The notes: generated from the letters alone by a model not told the origin. A DNA stretch of 43,244 nt from an uncultured Clostridia bacterium (GCA_947631195.1 CANRKK010000017.1:1-43244); one strand, 5' to 3'; positions 1 through 8,574 are shown, counted from the stretch's first letter. Numbers and translations: made by a program.

Positions 1-4
1 CACC

Positions 5-60
5 CCTTGGCTCCCTTTAGCAAGGGGAGCTGTCACCGATAGGTGACTGAGGGGATTGTC
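5..60 (+). repeat. Interspersed repeat A, copy 1
   Basis: This 56-bp copy reads CTTGGCTCCC..., then AGCTGTCACCGATAGGTGAC and ends GGGGATTGTC. The same sequence recurs at 8149-8205 and, interrupted, at 15701-15875. It contains the small hairpin TCACC-GATA-GGTGA. No coding function is visible; it resembles MITE- or REP-like repeats of clostridial genomes. Positions 61-119 after it hold no recognisable feature. Confidence 0.8.
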
Positions 61-119
61 ATTTAAGTTTGACGTGCAAAAAAACAAATCAAGCGTTATC
101 GCAATAAAGAAACACTGAT

Positions 120-145
120 GCAACGTCACGTTGCTTTTTCTTTTT
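120..145 (+). terminator. Rho-independent terminator of an upstream gene
   Basis: GCAAC and GTTGC arms around a 5-nt loop are followed directly by TTTTTCTTTTTT. The T tract lies on the plus strand, so it would end transcription of a gene outside the window on the left. The stem is short but the T run is strong. From 146 to 270 I see only a C-rich stretch (GTCCCGCCCACCCCC, also at 8246-8263) and no gene. Confidence 0.6.
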
Positions 146-270
146 TATTTTTGTCCCGCCCACCCCCCCCAATATTGTAAAAAATATATGGGAACGTCCG
201 CCGCAATTCTAAATAATACCGCCGCACCCGATGCGCCCCAACCGCTGTGAAGGGCGGGCGGATATAATAC

Positions 271-299
271 TTTACATTTCCCCTTTTGCGTGTTATAAT
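271..299 (+). promoter_or_regulatory. SigA promoter of ade
   Basis: A -35 box TTTACA (271-276), a 17-nt spacer and a consensus -10 TATAAT (294-299). Transcription should begin near 306, leaving a leader of about 10 nt that holds the ribosome binding site AGGAGG at 305-310. No room is left for a purine riboswitch. Confidence 0.75.
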
Positions 300-316
300 G
301 GTATAGGAGGAATAAA

Positions 317-2032
317 ATGCTCAAACAACTTATAACTGCGGCCCGCCGCGAACAAAAGGCGGAGCTGGTCTTAAAAAATGCAACGTATGCCGACGTTTTC
401 AGCGGCGTTCTGCGCCATGGCGACATAGCGATAACGGGCGGGAAAATAGTGGGAGTGGGCCAATACGACGGCTTGGAGGAAATCGACTGCTCGGCGCTCG
501 TCGTTCTCCCGGGCTACATAGACGGCCACGTGCACATAGAGAGCTCCCAGCTCTCCCCCGAGGAATTTGCCTCTTTAGTGGTGCCGCGCGGCACTTCGGC
601 GGTAATCGCCGACCCGCACGAAATCACGAACGTGTGCGGCATGGCGGGCTGCGAATACATATACGGCGCGTCGAAAAACCTGCCGCTCGACGTATTTTTG
701 CAGCTGCCTTCCTGCGTGCCCGCAACGCCCTTTGAAACAAGCGGAGCCACTCTTTCGGGGCAGGACGTAGAGGACAATATCGGGTCTCCGCATATTTTCG
801 GGCTGGGCGAATTTATGAACTACCCGGGCGTGATAAACTGCGACGGCGACGTCCTCAAAAAGCTCGAAGCGGCGCACGCGGCGGGCAAAATAATAGACGG
901 CCACGCACCCTCGGTCTCGGGCTGCGACCTCAACGCATACCTCTGCGGCGGCATTTCCACCGACCATGAGTGCACCTTAAGGGAGGAAGTGGAGGAAAAG
1001 ATATCCAAGGGCATGTACGTGCATATCCGCCACGGCTCCTCAACGCAAAATTTAAGCAACGCGCAATATATCACGCAGGCCAACGCCCGCCGTTTCATAC
1101 TTTGCACCGACGACAGGCACGCCGTGGACCTGATGCAAAAGGGCCATATCGACGACGCACTGCGCCATATGGTGCAAGATTATCACATAGACCCGCTGAC
1201 TGCGGTCACGTGCGCCACCTTGAACGCGGCCGAGTGTTACGGCTTAAAGTGGCGGGGCGGAATCGCACCCTTCTATAAGGCCGACCTCGTCGCCGTGGAC
1301 AATCTCTCGGACTTCAACGCAAAAATAGTCATAAAGGACGGCAAAGTGGTTGCACGGGAGGGCAAGCCGCTGTTTGACACTTCAAAGCGGTATCTTCCCG
1401 AGGCCGTATTAAACACCGTCCGCCTCAAAAGGCCGCTTGTGCCCGACGACTTCAAAATAACGCTCAAGGGCGGCAGGGTCAGGGCAATCACGGCCGAGCC
1501 GGGCAGCATAGTCACGGGCTGCGAAACAGTCGAAGTAAAGAGCGCGGGCGGCGACGTCGCGCTTGACGGCACGGATCTTTTGAAGCTCGCCGTCGTGGAG
1601 AGGCACAAGCTCACGGGCAACATAGGACTCGGACTGTTCAAGGGCTACGGCTTCAAAGGGGGCGCGCTGGGCATTTCCGTCGCCCACGACTCCCACAACA
1701 TAATCTTAATCGGGGACGACAACGCAGCGATGGCGGCTGCCGCAAACGCATTGAAGGAGGCGGGCGGCGGCATGGTCATAGCGGAGAGCGGCGGCAAACT
1801 GCACGTTCTTCCCCTCGATATAGGCGGTCTCATGTCCTCGGGCAGCGCGCCGCAGTTTATAAAGGAGAGCGCGGCGATGCTCGACAGGGCGTATGCCATG
1901 GGCGTAAACAGGGGCTACGAGGCCTTTATGTCCCTTGCCTTTATGTCGCTTGCGGTGATTCCCAAGCTGAAACTTCTGGACACGGGGCTGTTTGACGTGG
2001 AAAAATTCTCATTTACGGATTTGGAGGTGTAA
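317..2032 (+). CDS. ade: Adenine deaminase
   Basis: This enzyme hydrolyses adenine to hypoxanthine and ammonia for purine salvage in the cytoplasm. The 571 residues fit the Ade family of the amidohydrolase superfamily (about 570-600). Metal-site motifs are visible: GHVHIE with H71 and H73, ADPHE with H101, GHAP with H196, STDHE with H217 and CTDDRH with D265/D266. The C-terminal half carries the Ade-specific GNIGLGLFKGYG stretch. The start follows AGGAGG by 6 nt and a strong promoter. The next gene begins 1 nt after the stop and its ribosome binding site lies inside the ade end, so the two are probably cotranscribed. Nothing suggests truncation. Confidence 0.95.
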   Translation: MLKQLITAARREQKAELVLKNATYADVFSGVLRHGDIAITGGKIVGVGQYDGLEEIDCSALVVLPGYIDGHVHIESSQLSPEEFASLVVPRGTSAVIADPHEITNVCGMAGCEYIYGASKNLPLDVFLQLPSCVPATPFETSGATLSGQDVEDNIGSPHIFGLGEFMNYPGVINCDGDVLKKLEAAHAAGKIIDGHAPSVSGCDLNAYLCGGISTDHECTLREEVEEKISKGMYVHIRHGSSTQNLSNAQYITQANARRFILCTDDRHAVDLMQKGHIDDALRHMVQDYHIDPLTAVTCATLNAAECYGLKWRGGIAPFYKADLVAVDNLSDFNAKIVIKDGKVVAREGKPLFDTSKRYLPEAVLNTVRLKRPLVPDDFKITLKGGRVRAITAEPGSIVTGCETVEVKSAGGDVALDGTDLLKLAVVERHKLTGNIGLGLFKGYGFKGGALGISVAHDSHNIILIGDDNAAMAAAANALKEAGGGMVIAESGGKLHVLPLDIGGLMSSGSAPQFIKESAAMLDRAYAMGVNRGYEAFMSLAFMSLAVIPKLKLLDTGLFDVEKFSFTDLEV

Positions 2033-2033
2033 T

Positions 2034-2498
2034 ATGAGCATGTATGACGAACTTGCGCACAGACTCAATCTCGGTCTCGAGGAATACAAACCCATTCCTT
2101 TGGCGGAGGTGCGCAATATCAGGTACAAGGGCGAGGACTTTCCCTTCGTGGTGTTTGAAAACAAGCAAAACCACAGGGGCATAGCCATTTCTTACAGCGA
2201 GGGATATTGGATAATAGAATATCTCGGCACGCACGTAACCGTTCCCGACATGGAGGACATAGACGAGTTCATTTTGGAGAACTACGTTCTTCCTATCTTC
2301 GCCGACATGCTTGTCGTGGCGGCAATGTCCGACGGCAGCAGATACACTTTTATGACTACCGAACTCGAAAACAAAAAATTCACCTCTGGCGAACTCGACG
2401 GCGACCCCGACACGCAGATAATATGCTGGAGCGGCGCGCTGAATAGGGAAGTGGAGCTGCGCTGCAAGGCGTACGCAAGGCGGCTGTGGCGGAAATAA
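2034..2498 (+). CDS. Conserved hypothetical protein, 154 aa
   Basis: I do not recognise a family. The protein is soluble, mixed alpha/beta, with no signal peptide or membrane segment; it begins MSMYDELAHRL and ends in a basic helix AYARRLWRK. The frame is open further upstream into ade, but 2034 is chosen because GGAGGT at 2023-2028 lies 5 nt before it and the start then sits 1 nt beyond the ade stop. Translational coupling to ade is likely. A strong terminator follows, so ade and this gene form a two-gene operon. A role in nucleobase metabolism would be guesswork. Confidence 0.75.
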   Translation: MSMYDELAHRLNLGLEEYKPIPLAEVRNIRYKGEDFPFVVFENKQNHRGIAISYSEGYWIIEYLGTHVTVPDMEDIDEFILENYVLPIFADMLVVAAMSDGSRYTFMTTELENKKFTSGELDGDPDTQIICWSGALNREVELRCKAYARRLWRK

Positions 2499-2515
2499 AA
2501 CTCCGTAAAATGGTT

Positions 2516-2552
2516 GCCGCGGCGGACAAAAGTCCGCCGCGGCCATATTTTT
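2516..2552 (+). terminator. Rho-independent terminator of the ade operon
   Basis: A perfect 12-bp stem, GCCGCGGCGGAC (2516-2527) with GTCCGCCGCGGC (2532-2543), closes an AAAA loop and is followed by CATATTTTT. It lies 18 nt after the stop of the 154-aa gene. Confidence 0.9.
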
Positions 2553-2604
2553 CCAAAAAAATACAAATTTTCCGAAAAAACAATTTTACATATACGGCAA
2601 AATA

Positions 2605-2635
2605 TTGTACAATTAAGGTTGAATAACTATATAAT
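2605..2635 (+). promoter_or_regulatory. Probable secA promoter
   Basis: A consensus -10 TATAAT (2630-2635) is preceded by TTGTAC (2605-2610) with a long 19-nt spacer. The leader of about 75 nt up to secA can form a GC-rich stem (GTGC...GCAC enclosing GCGC/GCGC at 2651-2681), whose role is unknown. Confidence 0.5.
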
Positions 2636-2718
2636 TTGTTTATATAAAAATGTGTGCCCGCGCCTTTTGCGCGCCCGCACCCGTTCACCCCAATCCCAAC
2701 AAAACAACAGGAGAAATT

Positions 2719-5700
2719 ATGGGACTTATAAAATTCATTTTGGGCTCCGACAGCCGCGGCGCCCTCAAAAAACTCGATAAAATGGCCGACAAGGTCGAGG
2801 CTCTCGAACCCAAATACGCCGCCATGACCGACGAACAGCTCAAGGGCCAGACCAAAATTTTTAAGGACAGGCTGGCCGCGGGCGAAACGCTGGACGACAT
2901 TCTCTACGACGCGTTTGCCGCTCTGCGCGAGGCGAGCTGGCGCGTTTTGAAGATGAAGCACTTCCACGTGCAGATAATGGGCGGCATCTGTCTGCATCAG
3001 GGCAGAATCGCCGAGATGAAAACGGGCGAAGGCAAAACGCTCGTCTCCACGCTTCCCGCCTATTTGAACGCGTTGACGGGCAAGGGCGTCCACATCGTAA
3101 CGGTAAACGACTACCTTGCAAAGCGCGACGCCGAGTGGATGGGCAAAGTTCACAAATTTATGGGTCTCACGGTCGGAGTGGTCGTGCCCGGCATGGACGA
3201 CAAAGACAAGCAGCACAGCTACAACTGCGACATAATCTACGCCACCAACAACGAGCTCGGCTTCGACTACTTGAGGGACAATCTCAAAACGTCCATACCC
3301 TCGATGGTGCAGAGGGAGCTGAACTTCTGCATAATCGACGAGGTGGACTCCATCTTGATAGACGAGGCCCGCACCCCGCTTATCATATCGGGCAGGGGGG
3401 GCGAAAGTTCCAAGCTCTATCAGGATGTGGACAGGTTCGTGCGCACCCTTTCGGGCGGCTTTGACGACGACAAAAAGGACGCCGAAAAGAAGGCGCCCTC
3501 CCGTAAGAAAAAAGAGCTGTCCAAGGCCGAGCAGGAGGCGCAGGACCGCCTTGCGCAGATTCTCGAGGATATGGAAAACTGGGACTATATCATCGACCGC
3601 AAGGATAAGTCGGTTACAATCACCGAAAAGGGCGCGGAAAAGGCCGAAAGATTTTTCAATATCAGAAACCTCGGCGACATCGAAAACGCCGATTTGAACC
3701 ACCATATACAGCAGGCGCTCAAGGCGCACGAACTCTTCCACAACGGCGAGGAATACATCGTGTCCCCCGAGGGCGAAATTCTCATCGTGGACGAGTTTAC
3801 GGGCCGTATCCTCAACGGCAGACGTTATTCCGACGGTCTCCATCAGGCGATAGAGGCCAAGGAGCACGTGAAGGTCAAGGAGGAAAACAAGACCCACGCC
3901 ACCGTCACATTCCAGAATTATTTCCGTCTCTACAAAAAGCTGTCGGGCATGACGGGTACCGCCAAGACCGAGGAGGACGAATTCAGAACGATATATTCCC
4001 TCGACGTCGTTCCCATTCCCACCAACCGCCCCGTAAAGCGCGTGGACTATGCCGACATGATCTACTCCACGGTGGAGGGCAAAAAGCGCGCCATAGTAAA
4101 CGAAATAGTTGAGCGCCACGCAAAGGGCCAGCCCATTCTGATAGGTACGGTAACGGTTGACAAGTCAGAGGAAATATCCAGGCTTCTCATACGCAACAAC
4201 ATAAAGCACAATATCTTAAACGCCAAAAACCACGAGCGCGAGGCCGAAATAGTCGCGCAGGCGGGCAGGCTCAACGCCGTAACCATCGCCACCAACATGG
4301 CGGGCCGCGGCACCGATATTCTCTTGGGCGGCAACCCCGAATACCTTGCCAAAAAGCGCATGCGCGAGGAGGGCTACGACCACGACATGATCGAAGTTGC
4401 AATCTCCTACGCCGACCGCGAATTCAACGAGGAGGAGCAGCAGGCGCGCGCCCGCTATGCCGAACTGTACGCAAAGTACAAGGAGGAAACGGACGCAGAA
4501 AAGCAGCAGGTCATCGCCGCGGGCGGTCTGTGCATACTCGGCACCGAACGTCACGAGAGCCGCCGCATAGACAACCAGCTCCGCGGCCGTTCGGGCAGGC
4601 AGGGCGACCCCGGCGACTCCATCTTCTTTATCTCCCTCGAGGACGATTTGGCAAAGCGCTTCGGCGGCGAGAGCATGAAAAAGCTGTACACCGTGTTCAA
4701 GATAGACGAGGACCAGTGCCTGCAATCCAAGATGCTCACCCGCTCGATAGAGAACGCGCAGAGGGCGATAGAGGGCCGCAACTTCGGCATAAGAAAAAAC
4801 ACCCTCCAATACGACGAAGTAATGAACGAACAGCGCAAAACCATCTACGGCGAGCGCATGAAAGTTTTGAAGGGCGAGGACGTGCACGAGCAGATGCTCA
4901 AATACATTCCCGACTATGTCGCAAAGGTTGTCGGGGAGGCGGTCAACACCGAGGAGATGCCCGAAAAGTGGGACGAAAACGTCCTCAACGAGGCCCTCGC
5001 GCAAAAAGTCTATCCCGAGGAGTGTACCTTCGTAATCACCCGCGAAATGCTTGAAAAGTGGGACTACGAGCACGCAATTAACAAGATAAGCAAGGAAGTA
5101 ATCAAGGCCTACGAGCAAAAAATAACCAACATAACCCAAATGACCGAGGGTCAGGTCGACTATCACCAGATAGAGCGCAACGAACTGTTAAGAAGCGTAG
5201 ACAGAAACTGGATCGACCACATCGACGCAATGGACCAGCTCAGAAAGGGCATAGGTCTGCGCGGCTACGCCCAGCAGGACCCCATAATCTCCTACAAAAC
5301 CGAGGGCTACGAGATGTTTGAGGAGATGATAGAGCGCGTCCAGACCACGACTATTTCCCGCCTGTTAAAGGGCAGAATAGTCCGCGTCGCGCCGCAAACG
5401 CCCGTGCCCAAGCAAATAATCCCCACCCCCAAGCGCGAGGGCATAATGCCGATGAACCCTTCGGTCGCCGCCCGCGCGCAGGAGATAATGGACCGCCGCG
5501 TGCAGGAGCGCATGGAACAGGCGCAGGGTCAGGGAGAAACTCCCCAACAGCCCGCGCAGCCCCAACAGCCCGCCGCGCAGCAAACTCCCGCCGCGCCGCA
5601 CAAAGCGGGGCCTTTGGCGGGGCCCGTGATAGGCGACGCGCCGCTGCCCCCGCAGGACCTTGCAACCAACATAGGCGGCAAGGCAATCCCCAAGGTCAAC

Positions 5701-5784
5701 AGCAAAAAGAAGATAGGGCCCAACGATCCCTGCCCGTGCGGGTCGGGGTTGAAATACAAAAAGTGCCACGGCAAGATAGTGTAA
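2719..5784 (+). CDS. secA: Protein translocase ATPase SecA
   Basis: SecA drives preprotein export through SecYEG at the cytoplasmic face of the membrane by ATP hydrolysis. The 1021 residues contain Walker A MKTGEGKT (100-107), the DEVD box (207-210), the second nucleotide-binding fold with ATNMAGRGTDILLGGNPEYL, and the HWF/scaffold region. A Q/P/A-rich linker leads to a C-terminal zinc motif CPCGSGLKYKKCHG for SecB or ribosome contact. A lysine/glutamate-rich insert (DDKKDAEKKAPSRKKK) lies near residue 250. The ATG at 2719 is chosen over an open ATG at 2650 because AGGAG sits 5 nt upstream and the family N-terminus starts there. The order secA then prfB is typical of Firmicutes. A structured repeat starts 2 nt after the stop. 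Confidence 0.97.
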   Translation: MGLIKFILGSDSRGALKKLDKMADKVEALEPKYAAMTDEQLKGQTKIFKDRLAAGETLDDILYDAFAALREASWRVLKMKHFHVQIMGGICLHQGRIAEMKTGEGKTLVSTLPAYLNALTGKGVHIVTVNDYLAKRDAEWMGKVHKFMGLTVGVVVPGMDDKDKQHSYNCDIIYATNNELGFDYLRDNLKTSIPSMVQRELNFCIIDEVDSILIDEARTPLIISGRGGESSKLYQDVDRFVRTLSGGFDDDKKDAEKKAPSRKKKELSKAEQEAQDRLAQILEDMENWDYIIDRKDKSVTITEKGAEKAERFFNIRNLGDIENADLNHHIQQALKAHELFHNGEEYIVSPEGEILIVDEFTGRILNGRRYSDGLHQAIEAKEHVKVKEENKTHATVTFQNYFRLYKKLSGMTGTAKTEEDEFRTIYSLDVVPIPTNRPVKRVDYADMIYSTVEGKKRAIVNEIVERHAKGQPILIGTVTVDKSEEISRLLIRNNIKHNILNAKNHEREAEIVAQAGRLNAVTIATNMAGRGTDILLGGNPEYLAKKRMREEGYDHDMIEVAISYADREFNEEEQQARARYAELYAKYKEETDAEKQQVIAAGGLCILGTERHESRRIDNQLRGRSGRQGDPGDSIFFISLEDDLAKRFGGESMKKLYTVFKIDEDQCLQSKMLTRSIENAQRAIEGRNFGIRKNTLQYDEVMNEQRKTIYGERMKVLKGEDVHEQMLKYIPDYVAKVVGEAVNTEEMPEKWDENVLNEALAQKVYPEECTFVITREMLEKWDYEHAINKISKEVIKAYEQKITNITQMTEGQVDYHQIERNELLRSVDRNWIDHIDAMDQLRKGIGLRGYAQQDPIISYKTEGYEMFEEMIERVQTTTISRLLKGRIVRVAPQTPVPKQIIPTPKREGIMPMNPSVAARAQEIMDRRVQERMEQAQGQGETPQQPAQPQQPAAQQTPAAPHKAGPLAGPVIGDAPLPPQDLATNIGGKAIPKVNSKKKIGPNDPCPCGSGLKYKKCHGKIV

Positions 5785-5786
5785 AA

Positions 5787-5995
5787 GGTTCACAAAAATT
5801 TTCGTGCGGTTGCGCGCCCTCAAATTTTTCGTGAGTTTGGGCGGCTCTGCCGCCCTTGCCGCCATTTTTAGGGCGCACATATTATATAATGGCGGCAATT
5901 CCCACCGCTCAGGCGCAAGTGTGCGCAAATTGTGTCGTGCCGGCGCAGGGAAACCCTGCTTGCACCATAAATTATTTAAATTGTACGCGGCAATC
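5787..5995 (+). ncRNA. Candidate structured RNA element E, copy 1
   Basis: This roughly 200-nt element has a second copy at 30905-31095. Helices seen: P1 5790-5801 with 5822-5834 (12 bp, single bulged C5830), capped by 5804-5808/5813-5817; P2 5839-5845/5849-5855; P3 5856-5866/5888-5898 (11 bp, directly stacked on P2); P4 5913-5917/5922-5926; P5 5945-5950/5954-5959 inside 5937-5940/5962-5965. P2 and P3 differ in sequence from copy 2 yet pair perfectly in both. The P3 loop (AGGGCGCACATATTATAT) and P4-P5 are almost invariant. One G-U pair in the P1 cap favours a plus-strand RNA. It starts 2 nt after the secA stop. No known RNA family was recognised; a transposable palindrome is the main alternative. 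Confidence 0.5.
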
Positions 5996-5999
5996 CAAC

Positions 6000-6144
6000 C
6001 CTTGCCCTCTTCCGTGTAACGGGGGAGGGTGCCCTGAAAGGGCAGGTGGGAGAAACGCAATACATATAATTATTTTTGGGCGAACCGAGCGTTACAACCT
6101 CAACTTTCGTTAGCCATTCATTCCGCTGAGCGCTACAAACCGTT
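6000..6144 (+). repeat. Composite repeat D-F, copy 1
   Basis: Repeat D (6000-6052, CCTTGCCCTCTTCCG... with the hairpin GCCCT-GAA-AGGGC) is joined by an AT-rich link to repeat F (6073-6144, TTTTTGGGCGAA...GCGTTACAACC...CGTTAGCC). The same D-F composite is at 30751-30896, with only a few differences over 145 bp. D alone is at 6206-6258, 8615-8667 and 8996-9048; F alone is at 24302-24365. Confidence 0.8.
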
Positions 6145-6721
6145 TCAGCAAACAGGCGGCGGGCGCGCTTGCAACATTATTATTTAAAAAAATAACAACC
6201 CTCAACCTTGCCCTCTTCCGTGTAACGGGGGAGGGTGCCCTGAAAGGGCAGGTGGGAGTAGCCACCTTTCTCGTCATTCCGCGCGAGGGACCTTTCCTTC
6301 TCTTGTCATTCTGAGGAGGGCACAGCCCGACGAAGAATCTGTCGCGCAGCGACTTTCTAAAATAATATCACCGCCAATTAAGACTTGTCATTCCGCGCGA
6401 GGGCTTTGCCCGATGTTCTCACACGGCGTAAGGACAACGCCGTGTTCGGGCACCGTTCGCGCGGGACGAATGCGCTCACTCATCTCGCGCAGCAAAACAG
6501 CGCACTGTGCTGTTTTGAGAAATCTGCGCTCGTCCCCCAGTGGACTGCTTTTGGTGCGTTAAAAACGCACACAAAGCCGTCGCTGCGCTCGGGCGGGGCC
6601 TGATAACACGGTTCTCCTCATCTCCACCGCGGCTTCTTCCCCTTGGGGGGGGAAGCTCACGCGTAGCGGGTGATGGGAGGGGGATTGTCATAAAATTTAT
6701 TTTATCTCCGCAACAAAAAAA
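6145..6721. repeat. Repeat island between secA and prfB
   Basis: No credible gene is seen. The stretch holds repeat D (6206-6258), repeat H (6304-6381, GTCATTCTGAGGAGGG then CGACGAAGAATCTGTCGC), a short C-type repeat (6385-6415), element B (6416-6535) and an A-like repeat (about 6620-6690, ending GGGGGATTGTCA). Open frames here, such as those starting at 6385 and 6540, run through repeat sequence and are not convincing. Confidence 0.7.
6416..6535 (+). repeat. MITE-like element B, copy 1
   Basis: A 120-bp element starting TTCTCACACGGCGT and ending TGAGAAATCTGCGCTCGTCC. It has a 5' hairpin CACGGCGT/ACGCCGTG, a 3' hairpin CAAAACAGC/GCTGTTTTG, and short TTCTCA...TGAGAA inverted ends. Other copies: 8434-8574 (with a 21-bp extra hairpin), 31171-31291 and 15721-15841 (reverse). 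Confidence 0.75.
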
Positions 6722-6751
6722 TTCAATCCGCGGCAAAAGCCGCAATATAAA
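6722..6751 (+). promoter_or_regulatory. Possible prfB promoter with a spacer palindrome
   Basis: TTCAAT (6722-6727) and TATAAA (6746-6751) are 18 nt apart, and the -10 ends 7 nt before the prfB ATG, so the mRNA may be leaderless. A palindrome GCGGC-AAAA-GCCGC (6730-6743) fills the spacer. There is no Shine-Dalgarno sequence before prfB. The -35 match is weak. Confidence 0.35.
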
Positions 6752-6758
6752 CCCATTT

Positions 6759-7859
6759 ATGTTTAAAGCAGACGATTACAGATTAAAACTCAAAGCCCTT
6801 GCAGATTCCCTATCGGAGGCAAAGTACGCGCTCGATATCGACAATTTGGGCGCGCGGCTCGACGCTCTAAAAAAGGAACAGGAAGACCCCGAAGTCTGGC
6901 AGGATTTGGAAAAGTCCGCCAAAATCGGCAGGGAAATTTCCTCCGTCGAAAACAAAATATCGGGCTACAAAAAGGGCGAAGCCGCCCTTGCCGACGCTTA
7001 TGCCTTCGTCGACCTCATCGAGGAGGCGGACGACGAAAGTCTTATTCCCGAACTCGAGCAGATGATAGCCGCCGCCGAAACGGATATCGAGGATATGCGC
7101 ATACGCGCGCTTTTAAAGGGCAAGTACGATTCCAACAACGCAATCTTAAACCTGCACGCGGGCGCGGGCGGCACCGAGGCGTGCGACTGGACGCAGATGC
7201 TGTACAGAATGTATTGCCGCTACTGCGAACAGCAGGGCTTTAAAGTCACCGAACTCGACTTTGAGGACGGCGACGAGGCGGGCTTGAAGAGCGTAAGTTT
7301 CAAAGTGGACGGCGAAAACGCATACGGCTTTTTAAAGGCCGAAAAGGGAGTGCACCGCCTCGTGCGCATCTCCCCGTTCGACAGCAACAAACGCCGCCAC
7401 ACCTCCTTTGCCTCGCTTGAGGTAATGCCCGAAATCGAGGACGAAAACGAGGTGGAAATCCGTGACGAGGACATAAGGATAGACGTGTACCGTTCCTCGG
7501 GCGCGGGCGGACAAAAGGTAAACAAAACCGAAACGGCCATAAGGATCACCCACTTCCCGACGGGCATAGTCGTCACCTGCCAGAACGAAAGGAGCCAGCT
7601 CCAGAACAAGGCTATGGCGTTCGAATATCTGCGCGCCAAGTTGGTGGAGCGGCAGATAGCCGAGCGCGAGGCCTCGGACGCCGAATTAAAGGGCGAAATC
7701 AAAAAGATAGAGTGGGGCAGCCAAATCCGCTCCTACGTATTTTGCCCCTACACGCTGGTAAAGGACCACCGCACCGGCTACGAAAATTCCAACGTGCAGG
7801 CGGTCATGGACGGGGATATACAGGGGTTCATCATCGATTATCTGAAAAAAACAGTTTAA
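6759..7859 (+). CDS. prfB: Peptide chain release factor 2
   Basis: RF2 recognises UGA and UAA stop codons and triggers peptide release on the ribosome. The 366 residues include the stop-recognition tripeptide SPF (205-207) and the catalytic GGQ (250-252), at the same numbers as in the E. coli protein. The start at 6759 gives the family N-terminus (MFKADDYRLKLK). Where many prfB genes carry an in-frame UGA and a +1 frameshift site (about codon 26), this gene reads straight through as ...YALDIDNL..., so the classic autoregulatory frameshift is absent. No Shine-Dalgarno sequence precedes it; a weak promoter lies just upstream. A 106-bp repeat (G) follows the stop. Confidence 0.96.
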   Translation: MFKADDYRLKLKALADSLSEAKYALDIDNLGARLDALKKEQEDPEVWQDLEKSAKIGREISSVENKISGYKKGEAALADAYAFVDLIEEADDESLIPELEQMIAAAETDIEDMRIRALLKGKYDSNNAILNLHAGAGGTEACDWTQMLYRMYCRYCEQQGFKVTELDFEDGDEAGLKSVSFKVDGENAYGFLKAEKGVHRLVRISPFDSNKRRHTSFASLEVMPEIEDENEVEIRDEDIRIDVYRSSGAGGQKVNKTETAIRITHFPTGIVVTCQNERSQLQNKAMAFEYLRAKLVERQIAEREASDAELKGEIKKIEWGSQIRSYVFCPYTLVKDHRTGYENSNVQAVMDGDIQGFIIDYLKKTV

Positions 7860-7867
7860 CCGCGAGT

Positions 7868-7973
7868 GTGTATAAGCGTCGTTCTGCTGTGTTGCGCTGC
7901 GGCAACTTTCGGTTACGTACGTCTATGTACGCTCCCTCAAGTTTTCCTCGCGCGCCTTGCATAACTCGCTTCT
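7868..7973 (+). repeat. Repeat G, copy 1, after prfB
   Basis: This 106-bp repeat starts GTGTATAAGCGTCG and ends CATAACTCGCTTCT. It is matched at 22284-22389 with two differences and contains the hairpin CGTAC-GTCTAT-GTACG. Both copies begin within 20 nt of the stop codon of the preceding plus-strand gene. A related sequence with the same CACGTAC...GTACGCTCC core fills 7990-8145. Confidence 0.8.
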
Positions 7974-8433
7974 GCGCACCGCCAACTTCGTGATTTCAGC
8001 TCCCGCCAACGGGTGATAAACGGCGCATAGCGGTGTCAAGCTCCGCGCCGCCTAAGTCACGTACGTCAATGTACGCTCCTGTCGTCGGTGCTCGCTTTCC
8101 TTGCTCTGCTTGTTTCTAACCCGTTGCCAACTTCGTAAATACAGTTTTCCTTGGCTCCCCGTAGTAGGGGGAGCTGTCACCGATAGGTGACTGAGGGGAT
8201 TGTCACATTAAATTCAACAGATATAATAATTTTACTTTTCTATTTTGTCCCGCCCACCCCCCCAATATTGTTAGCAAAGTTCACAAAAATCTCGCGCGTG
8301 AGCGAAGCGCACCCCCCCTCTGTCATTCTGAGGAGGGCGCAGCCCGACGAAGAATCTGTCGCTCAGCGACTTTTTAAAATAATATCACCGCCAATTACTC
8401 CGTGTCATTCCGAGCGTGAGCGAAGCTCGAGAG

Positions 8434-8574
8434 TTCTCACACGGCGTAAGGGCAACGCCGTGTTCGGTAAGGCTGCGCCTTCGGTACGACACCGTTCGCG
8501 CGGGACGTATGCGCTCACTCATCTCGCGCAGCAAAACAGCGCACTGTGCTGTTTTGAGAAGTCTGCGCTCGTCC
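8434..8574 (+). repeat. MITE-like element B, copy 2
   Basis: Same ends as the 6416 copy (TTCTCACACGGCGT and GCGCTCGTCC), but with about 21 extra bases forming the hairpin AAGGC-TGC-GCCTT in the middle. It is flanked by the two halves of a C-type repeat (GAGAG on the left, CCCCCGTGGCTGC on the right). An uninterrupted C repeat at 8950-8970 reads GAGAGAATCCCCCCGTGG. Confidence 0.7.

Noticed and set aside
146-316. Purine riboswitch upstream of ade
   Set aside because: The leader after the promoter is only about 10 nt, too short for an aptamer, and no purine-aptamer core was found upstream.
2380-4119. Long open frame (579 codons) antisense to secA
   Set aside because: It lies opposite secA, whose codon bias (GC-rich third positions) opens the antisense frame. 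It has no ribosome site, crosses the ade-operon terminator and has no recognisable motif.
5867-5887. A promoter (TATAAT) in the P3 loop of element E
   Set aside because: No -35 box lies at a suitable distance in both copies, and the conserved loop fits a structural or recognition role equally well.
6073-6144. Integron attC-like site (GCGTTAC...CGTTAGCC in repeat F)
   Set aside because: The core resembles part of an attC site, but the paired R and L boxes and the imperfect palindrome are not present, and no integrase is seen.
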